Below are positions 26,501 through 34,191 of a stretch of DNA of 34,191 bases, in pieces. The notes beneath the pieces were generated by a model, which was not told where the DNA came from, ran no database searches, and was given only the letters and a program-made list of their open reading frames with translations. Both the position numbers and the translations under genes were made by a program. The stretch comes from Chloroflexota bacterium (GTDB lineage: Bacteria; Chloroflexota; Dormibacteria; Dormibacterales; Dormibacteraceae), in assembly GCA_005889495.1 (NCBI GenBank), contig VBHA01000161.1:1-34191 (forward strand), read 5' to 3'. How positions within the stretch are numbered: the first letter of the stretch is position 1; every line of letters begins with the position of its first letter.

Positions 26501-29500
26501 GCCGACTGCACGGCCCCGCAGCTGGTGGGGATCCCGGGACGGCTGGTGATCGGCACGTCGTACCAGGTCTGGGAGAGCTGCAACCGCGGCGACACGGTCA
26601 CGGCCGTCCAGCTGAGCAACCAGGCGGGTGCCGTGACAGCACTCGCGTACGGCGGCCGCTTCCAGAACGTGAACAGCGGCAGGGTGTTGTATGTCGGGGC
26701 GGCGTCCGGACTGTTCGTCAGGCCGGCGGTAGGTCCGATGGCCGCCAGCGCGACGTATCCGGGAGGGCCGCCGAACGCGATCGCCCTCGACCCGAACAAC
26801 TGGCACGTCGCCTATGTCGCGGACGGCGCGGCCGTCTACGCCACCAACGACGCGGGCGTCGCGAACTGGACCAACGTAACCGGCAACCTCTTCACGCTCG
26901 GTCCGAGCCGGATCGTGAGCATGGTCTACGTCCCGAATGGAAACGGTGGCGGGGCCGCCATCCTGGTCGGCACCGACATCGGCATCTACGCGATGTCGAC
27001 CAGGACGCCCGGCCTCTGGGTTCCGTTCGGCACCACGCTGCCGAGGACCTACGCGTACACCATGGTCTACAGCCACAAGAACGGCAGGGACGTGCTTGTC
27101 GTCGGCACGCTGGGACGCGGCGAGTGGAAGCTGAACAACGCCTCCCAGTCGCTCTTTGGCGGCAGCGGTCTCTACGGGGCGGCGCCGTCAGACCAGCCGT
27201 TCGAAGTCGACCTCCCGGTGCAGGCGACCGTCAGCACGACGAACGCCAACGCAGCCAGCTTCACGGTCGACGCGACCGCCGGTGCGTTCACGGTGTCCTT
27301 CGACGCCAACGGAAACGGCACCGTCCAGGGGTCAGAGATCACGCCCCCGCAGAGCGTTGGGGTCGACGAGAACACCCTGAAGGCGGCCCTCGAGCTGCTG
27401 CCCGCGATCGGGCCGGGCAAAGTGGCTGTCACCAAGAACGGGCCCGACTGCCCGACGAACACCTCGGGCTACGTCTGCTACACGGTCACCTTGAGCGCTC
27501 CTCCCGCCGGCCGCGGCGCGAGCGACCTTGCGGTCAACGTCGTGGTGACCGGTGTCGTGCCACGGACCACACCGACAGCCGCCACGACAATGAGCTCGGG
27601 GTTTGTCGCCACCGATGTGACGCAAGGCGGGGCTGGCAAGGATGCGCAGCAGCTGTTCTCGGTGGTGCACCTTGTCGGAACCTTCGTCGCGGGCAGCTTC
27701 ACCATCACGGTCGGTTCGACAACCACCGGGCCGATTCCCGCGGGCGCTTCTGCCAGGCAGTTCGAGGACGCGCTGGCCGGTCTTGCGAACATCGGCGCCG
27801 GCAACGTCCTGGTAGTGCGCAACGACGAGGGCGCCAAGCCTGAAGACAGGAAGTGCCTCGCGGCCCACGACTGCTACCTGGTCACCTTCACCAACGCCCT
27901 GGGCAACCGGCCCATCACCACGTTCACGGGCGCCATCAGCTACTCGCGCCTCGACCTTCAGCCCACGACGCCGCTGTCCGTGGTGACCGTCAACAACGGC
28001 ACCGGCCCGGTCAACGCGCAGCAGCGATTCCTGGTCGCGCCCACCGCTGGCAGCTTCACCCTTACGTTCCAGTTCGACCTAAACGGCGACGGGGCCATCG
28101 AGGCGAACGAGCAGGCGTCCACCGCTCCGCTGCCGTTCGGCGCGACCGCGGCGCAGGTGCAGGCGGCGCTGGAGGGCCTCAACGTGATCGGCGCCGGAAA
28201 CGTCACCGTCACCAAGGACGATGCCTCTTGCCCCGCGGCGCGCGGGCCGTTCAGCTGCTACAACGTCAACTTCGTCAACGGACGCGGCAACCAGTTCATG
28301 CCTTACGTGCTGGGCGGTTCCGTGACATACGCCGCGGTCATCGGCGCGACGCCGACGCCGGCCGGGTTTGCCGCTGCACTGCAGAAAGCCGTCCAGGATG
28401 CCCTGGCCGCCGCCGGGCGCGCCGAGTCGATCACGGTCGGCATCGTCTCTTCCGAGATCTTCGACACCCCGGACGTCCAGGGCGATGCGGCAGTTTCGAC
28501 CGTTCACAACCCGACCTCGGACCCGGATGGCGGCAAGCTCCAGGTCACGGCAGTCGGCGGCCCGCTGACACTTCGCTTCCCCGCACTGGTCACGGCACGC
28601 GACCCGCAGCAGCAGATCACCCTGTCAACGACGAACGACCGCCGGCTCGTGGTCAGCACCCCGTGGAGCGACTCGTCTTCCCAGGAGCTCGCGCTGAACC
28701 CCACTCCGACCCCGTTCGATCCGAACGGCAGTCAGCTCGACGCCATCAAGTTCTCTCTGATCGTCAATCACGTCGACGTGCCGGTCGAGCTGCCGGGGAG
28801 CAGCAGCTACGCGTCGCTGGACGACTTCATCGCGGCGGTCCAGGGAGCTGTCGACTCCGCTCTCACGAACTTCGGCGGCGGAACGTTCAGCGCGGGCGAT
28901 GTCAAGGTCTGCAGGCTCGACCCGACGGCCGACCCGAGCTCGCCTGACGCGTGCGGCGGTCAGGGCAACGCGATCGCCTTCTTCGGCAGGCAAGGCAAGG
29001 TGGACACGCTCGGCGTCGACGTTCCGTACTTCGTCAACGCGACGGCAATCGACCCCGGACAGGTCAACGGCGCGATCACCGAGCTCGGCCTCAAGGCGGG
29101 TCGCAGCGACGCCCCGCGCCGGACTTGGTTCGGGCTCCAGGCCACGGGCCTGAGCGGAACCCTGGTCGGCCCCGGCATCCACGCCACCCTGACGATGGGC
29201 GAAGTTCAGCTGAACGAGGCCTCCGGGCGCGACGCGCTTGCCATGGACTGGACGCAGCCGGCGCTCGCCGACGCGAACATGACGATGAAGAGCTCGGTGT
29301 TCATGATCGCGGGGGACCTTTCAGACCTGAGCGTGTTCGGCGTCATCAGCGGGGCGCTCAGCTTCAGCGCCAGCCGGACCCTGGTCACAGCGACGGGCGT
29401 TTCGGGTCCGGACGCGGTGCTGCTCACCGGCAGCCTCAGCGTCAACGAGGCGCCGCACACAGGCCAGCACCTCCAGATCGGCACCACGGCCTTCGGCGTG

Positions 29501-32500
29501 AACATCACCAGCGGCACGCTCCACGTCGCCTCGCTGACCGATCCCTCTGGATCCGGCCAGAGCTGGTTTGGGTTGGACGCCTCGAACATCAGTGGTGACC
29601 TGGCGGGTGTGATCATCTCGGCCCACGTCGACGGCGGCGTCGTCCAGGTCAACCAGGGCTCCGGCGGCGCGGCCCCGATGGACTGGACCCAGTCCTCGCT
29701 CGCGGCGGCCGGTCTGAACCTCAAGGCGAGCATCGCCAGGGTGGCCGGCGACCTGACCAACGTCAATATCGTCGGAGTCGTCACCGGTGATGCGAGCTTC
29801 GACGTGAGCCGTACCTTGGTGAGCCCGACGAGTCCGGCGCTCACCGATGCCGTGCTTCTGGCCGGCAAGCTCACGGTCGACGCCACCAAGAATCGAAAGC
29901 TGCGTATCGGCGTCCCTGGGTTCGGCCTCGAGATCACGGGCGGCACTGCCAGGGTGGCGTCACTGACCGACGGGGCCACCAGGTGGGTCGGCATCGAGAC
30001 CGCCCAGCTGGCCGGCACGCTCGCGGTCGGTAATGGCTTCGTCACCGCGACGCTGGCGGACGGTGTCATCAAGATCAACCAGGCATCTTCCGGCCCCGCC
30101 ATCGACTGGACCCAGAGCGCACTCGCGGCCTCTGGTCTATCTCTCACGGCAACGCAGCCCACGAAGTTCGCGGGTCGGCTCGTGACCCTGCAGATCGCGA
30201 ACGTCCTCAACGGCTCGACCGGATTCGATGTGACGCTGACGCATCACGTTGCCGTGAACAGCGTGTCCGTCACCGACGGCAACCTGTTGACCCTCTCTTT
30301 CACGAACCTGTTCCTGGCGGCGGGGACCACCTCGGTCGGTGTCGTCATCACCGGTTCGGGCATCGACGTCGCCGTCCTGAGCGATCCGGCGAGCTCCGCC
30401 ACCTGGGTCGGCGTCTATGGCACCGGGCTGGGCGCCAACCTCGCCGCCCCGGGGGTCGTCGCCGACGTGTCGAACCTGGTGCTCAAGCTCAACAAGGCCG
30501 ACGGGACGACCATTGCGCTGGATTGGAGCAACGTCTCCGGAGCTTCCGCGACTGTCCAATCGCTCCCCGTCGACGTGAACTTCTTCAGCGTCGAGGGTGA
30601 CCTCTCCAACCTCAGCGTCGCGAGCCTGATCACCGGCTCCGCGCACTTCACCGTCGGCGTGCAGACCGTCAGCCTCACCCTCTCCGACGGTTCGACGGTC
30701 GCCAGCGCGACACTCCTCACGCTGTCGCTGAGCAAGCTTCAGCTCCGGGTCGGCATCGGCTCGTTCGGCCTCACGATCGGGGACGGCACCGCGACCAGCG
30801 CCACGGTGGGCATCGCCACCATCGCGCCCAACGACGCGGCCGACACCCGGCGCTGGCTCGCCATCGTGAGCTCGAACCTGAGCGTCTCGCTGACCTTGCC
30901 GGTGGTCAGCGCGAACATCGGCGGCGTCGCCATCCAGGCCAACCGCGCGTCGGGCACCGCCATCCTCCTCAACTGGAAGACAGACGTCTTCGCGAGCAGC
31001 CAGCACCTCGACGTCTTTGCCGGTGGCGTGAAGGTGGAGCTCACGCCGACCACGCCGCTGTCGATCTCCGGCACGATCACGCTCGACTTCCCGAACCCGG
31101 CGAACCCCTTCCTCCACATCCACGGCGCGTTCGACCTCACCCAGGGCACCGCCTCGGTGAAGGTCAGCGCGACCGAGACGCTCGTGGGGGCCAGCCTTCT
31201 GACATTCGGTGTCCACGACGCCGACATCACGCTCGGTTCGACGAGCGGCCCGAACGTCTTCGTGCAGAACGGCAGCATCGCCATCGCGCTGCTGCGTGCG
31301 CCCGCACCGACCACAGGCACAGACAACCGCAGCTGGCTCGCGTTCGAGGGCTCGCTGGGCGCGGCAGGCCTGCGCGGCGTCGACCAGAGCCTCTTCACCC
31401 TGACCGCGAGCGACGTCAGCGTCCAGGTCAACAGCGCGGACGGGACGAGCGCGAGCGGGGCGGCGGCAAAGGCCCTCGACTGGACCACCCAGCTCGACCT
31501 CGACCCCAACGGCACGTTCGGCCAGAAGCCGAGTGACCAGGTCGCGGTCGGCGGCACCACGATCGACATGACCGGCCAGCTCGTGGCGGTCAGCGGCATG
31601 GCCACCCTTTCCCTGGCCGGCGGCCTGATCAACGGGGACGTCTCGTTCTCGTTCTCGCAGACCCAGGCCGGCGTGCTCGTCGCGGGCGTGACCGTGCCCG
31701 CCACCCTCACGACGTTCGGCCTGCGCACGGTCAACGGCGGCATCTCGATCGGCCCGGCGAGCCTTGGCTTCGCCATCACGAACGGGTCGCTCGCGCTCGC
31801 CTTCCTCAACGCGACGGGCACGGGCGACACCCGTGAGTGGATCGCTGTGACAGCGCAGCTCTCGGGCGTGACGTTCAACGGCGGCGCCTTGCTGAAGATC
31901 ACGGTCGACCGCTTCAGCGTCGACGTCAACACCGCGAGCGGCGCCCTCGGCACGACCCAGGCCCAGGCCATCGACTGGACGACCAAGGTGCTCGACCAGG
32001 CCGGCGCGGTGCAGCAGGTCTCGGTGACGGTGAAGACACCGGCCGGCCCGGTGACCTTGAACATCGCCTACAAGAAGGCGTTCGTCGGCGCCAGCGGCCA
32101 CATCACCCTCGACCTCCTTGGCCTGATCACCGGCGGCCTCGCCTTCACCTTCCAGGTGGACACGGGCATCGACGCGGTGATCGGCACAGCAACGGTCAAG
32201 GCGGACCTGGCGCGGCTGTCGCTCTCGCCCGACGCGCTCTTCATCGGCGCGGGCAAGGTCGGCTTCAACGTCAACGGCGGCTTCGTCGACATCGCCGCGC
32301 TGCGGCCGCAGTCTGGCGGCGATCCCTACATCGGGGTCAAGACGAACATCACCTCAGGGTCCTTCACGGGGATCCCGTTCATCTCCATCAAGCTCGACAA
32401 CATCAACGTCCAGGTGAACGTCGGCCCGAGTGGGGGCACATCAGACGCGCTCGACTGGAAGGCGGCGCTGGGGGCGAACGGAGCACAGGTGACGAACCCC

Positions 32501-34191
32501 GACAACTCGACCACCAACATCGACTTCGTGGCCGGCCTGGTCACGGCGCACGGCGTGGTCGAGCTCCAGAACCTCTTCGGCCTGGTCACGGGCGCCCTGA
32601 CCATCGACTTCTCGACCGAGAAGGTCGATGCGAAGCTGGACGCGACCACGACCCTGCAGAACGCGACCCTGACGATGATCGCCCTGAGCCTCGACCCGGC
32701 GGCAACGCCCAGCCAGAGCCTGTTCTTCGGCGTCAACGGAATCGGCTTCAGCATCACCGGCGCCAGCAAGGTCGCCGTGGCGATCCTCACGCCGAACGAC
32801 CCCGCGGACAACAGGAGCTGGACGGCGGTGAGCGCGACCGTCGGTAGCGCCCAGTTCGTCGGGCCGTCGTTCGTGCAGATCTACGTGCGCACGTTCGTGG
32901 CCAGGATCAACCAGGCGAGCGGCACCACCGCCCTCAACTGGCAGGGCGCGATCTCGCCCGCGGGCAAGAACACCTTTGCCACGCCCAGCATCGCCGGGGT
33001 TCCCATCGACTACACCGACGCGTTCATGCAGCTCGAGGTCGCGGCCACGGTGAGCTTCGGCTCGTTCATCTTCGCGAGCGCCACCTTCGTCTTCACGACC
33101 GGCCCGGACATCCAGATCACCCCGCACGGATCGAGCAGCACAGAGCGCGTGTCGGTGATGGAGTTCGCGGTCTCCAACGGCACGCTGTTCGCGGGCGCGG
33201 GCGCGTCCGTCGACGCGGGCAAGAACCTGGTCGACGGGACGGGCATCAAGCTGACGAGCATCAACATCGCCGCCGTCCTGCTTACCGACGACGACCCGGC
33301 GATCGTGCAGCCCAGGACCTACTTCGCGCTGAAGGCCAGCGGCACGGCCCATCTGGTGGGCCTGAGCGGATTCGAATTCGACGGCAGCGTCACGGTCGAG
33401 GTCAACGACGCCACGGTGAACGGCGCCCGCGGGCCGCCGGCCGCCGACTTCACCAGGCTCGCCGGCGGCGGGCTGTCGGTGCCAACCGACCTGCTGGCGC
33501 AGAAGAGCGTCCTGGTCGACTTCTCGGACGCCGTCCTGAAGGTGACGGGTTCCGTGACAATCGCGATCCAGAAGTTCGCGTTCATCACGGGAAGCTTCAC
33601 CCTCGAATTCTCGGCGTTCGAAGGCAAAGGTCCGACGAACATCGCCCTCGACAACGGCGACACCGGCCCCGCGACCGTGATCACCTTCGGGCTCTCCAAC
33701 GCCTACGCCTTCTTCGGCACACGCGGTCCCTACTGGGTGATGAACCAGGACGGAAGCGTGACCCAGGTGGCGAACAACAACGCCATGGGCCTTGCCGTCA
33801 CGAACGTGTCGTTCGCCCTCGCCCTGGTCGACCCGACCGCGGGGTCGTCTCTCGGCAGCGTCGACCACGTCCAGAGCGCCTTCGGCCTGAAGGCGTCCGG
33901 CAGCGTCGCGCTCGTCGGGATCAGCGGCTTCAACGCCTCGATCCAGAACGCAACCATCGTCGTCGACCAGTCGACGCCGACGCTGGGCCACCCCTCCGCG
34001 CCTGGCATCAACTTCAAGGGCGGCGACTACGCCCCGAACGGCCTCACCATCGGGTCGACCACGCTCGACATGACCGGCACCGACCTGAGCGCGTCTGGCC
34101 AGGTCACGCTGAGCATCGGGAACTTCTTCTACCTCTCCGGCGCGGTCACCTTCCGCAAGCAGCCGCTGGCGAACATCCAGCTGTCGAACGG
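23291..34191 (+). CDS. Giant modular surface protein, part 2 (frame after the shift; 3' end outside window)
   Basis: About 3,633 further codons with no stop to the right edge, one base out of phase with part 1 but plainly the same protein, since the ~140-residue repeats of part 1 recur here. Modules in order: the rest of the WDHY/DCGH domain (TTRADIFGSSVGSK... to about 24720); a beta-propeller with Asp-boxes (24740-27140); FTL cluster 2 (27190-28340) with two EF-hand-type loops; a linker with FFGRQGKVDTLGVDVPYFV (28340-29119); and repeat array B (29120-34191). As an isolated gene its first usable start would be GTG 23312, but no ribosome site or signal peptide is present, which supports continuity with part 1. 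The C-terminal anchor, if any, is not in the window. Confidence 0.85.
24740..27140 (+). other. Asp-box (BNR/sortilin-like) beta-propeller domain of the giant protein
   Basis: Repeated 'D-P-x-N-x-x-x-L-W-V-G' blade strands alternate with Asp-boxes: TIDGGDTW at 25040-25063, SVDTGATF at 25172-25195, SADFGATW at 25319-25342 and a variant SANGGAWQ near 25556. Blade-like strands continue to LVVGTLGRGEWKL near 27120. Asp-box propellers occur in sialidases, sortilin and xyloglucanases. Catalytic sialidase arginines were not identified, so binding rather than catalysis is the safer reading. A DPDHDG motif at 25706-25723 may bind calcium. Confidence 0.75.
27190..28340 (+). repeat. FTL-module cluster 2 (three copies, two with EF-hand-type loops)
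   Basis: Copies start near 27219, 27640 and 28012 and share AQQxFxV, AGSFTLTF, AxxxQxALExLxxIGAGNVxVTK, an inserted Cys pair (for example CLAAHDC at about 27854-27874) and YxVTFxNxLGNR. In the first and third copies the beta-hairpin after FTV/FTL carries DANGNGTVQGSE (27302-27337) and DLNGDGAIEANE (28076-28111). Both fit the 12-residue EF-hand loop D-x-N-x-[DN]-G-x-[IV]-x-x-x-E. Confidence 0.75.
29120..34191 (+). repeat. Repeat array B: at least eleven units of the ~140-190-residue module
   Basis: The module of array A resumes in mid-unit at RTWFGLQATGL. Landmark positions (W of WFGL or its equivalent) are 29126, 29564, 29984, 30404, 30854, 31334, 31838, about 32327, 32819, about 33320 and about 33881. 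The spacing lengthens from 420-450 to about 500-560 nt toward the C-terminus, while WFGL decays to WLAF, WTAV, YFAL and AFGL. The late, longer units resemble the two longest N-terminal ones of array A. The array runs off the window. Confidence 0.85.

Noticed and set aside
24740-27140. Active sialidase
   Set aside because: Asp-boxes are present, but no arginine triad or catalytic Tyr/Glu arrangement was identified. A non-catalytic propeller is the safer call.
30137-32101. Long minus-strand open frame (654 codons)
   Set aside because: Opposite the repeat array with shadow-like composition and no family motifs; the plus-strand repeats explain the sequence.

Overview
The window is uniformly GC-rich, with strong G/C at third codon positions. 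It looks like chromosome from an uncultured, probably soil-dwelling bacterium. A transmembrane-anchored (not periplasmic) binding protein, an alpha/beta-hydrolase + cyclase-like + LuxR regulator, an XRE-TPR regulator and a giant signal-anchored surface protein fit a single-membraned high-GC lineage such as Chloroflexota/Dormibacterota or Actinomycetota. The sequence alone does not settle the phylum. No rRNA, tRNA, CRISPR array, transposase or integrase was seen, and no stretch over 300 bases lacks a gene.

Region 1 (1-7145): the 5' part of a lytic transglycosylase gene runs off the left edge on the minus strand. Divergent from it is a tightly packed plus-strand operon encoding a branched-chain amino-acid-type (Liv) ABC importer. 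Its genes are a membrane-anchored substrate-binding protein, LivH, LivM, one fused LivG-LivF ATPase with a C-terminal ribbon-helix-helix-like tail, a secreted Gly/Phe-rich anchored protein of unknown role, and a small zinc-ribbon-like membrane protein. From livH onward every junction is a stop/start overlap (ATGA or TTGA), so the accessory genes appear to be real operon members. The second ATPase half has lost its Q-loop segment.

Region 2 (7146-9641): a strong hairpin separates the operon from a minus-strand group: a small secreted protein, a DUF4242 protein, and a large regulator joining an alpha/beta hydrolase, a degenerate class III cyclase domain and a LuxR helix-turn-helix.

Region 3 (9642-11334): a 31-residue signal-peptide mini-gene, which would leave a 7-residue tail after cleavage, lies directly upstream of an XRE-TPR regulator. 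The arrangement resembles RRNPP peptide-pheromone/receptor systems. The regulator's helix-turn-helix reads upstream of its first canonical start codon.

Region 4 (11397-34191, running off the right edge): a near-consensus promoter drives one giant surface-protein gene of at least about 7,540 codons, broken by a single apparent frameshift near 23290. In order it carries an N-terminal membrane anchor, about eight FN3 and four Ig-like domains, a ZU5-like and a Big_1-like domain, an array of roughly 140-residue beta-rich repeats, a 2.7-kilo-residue block inserted in the middle of one repeat unit, and then the repeat array again to the window end. The inserted block holds 'FTL' modules (two with EF-hand-type loops), a WDHY/DCGH domain and an Asp-box beta-propeller.
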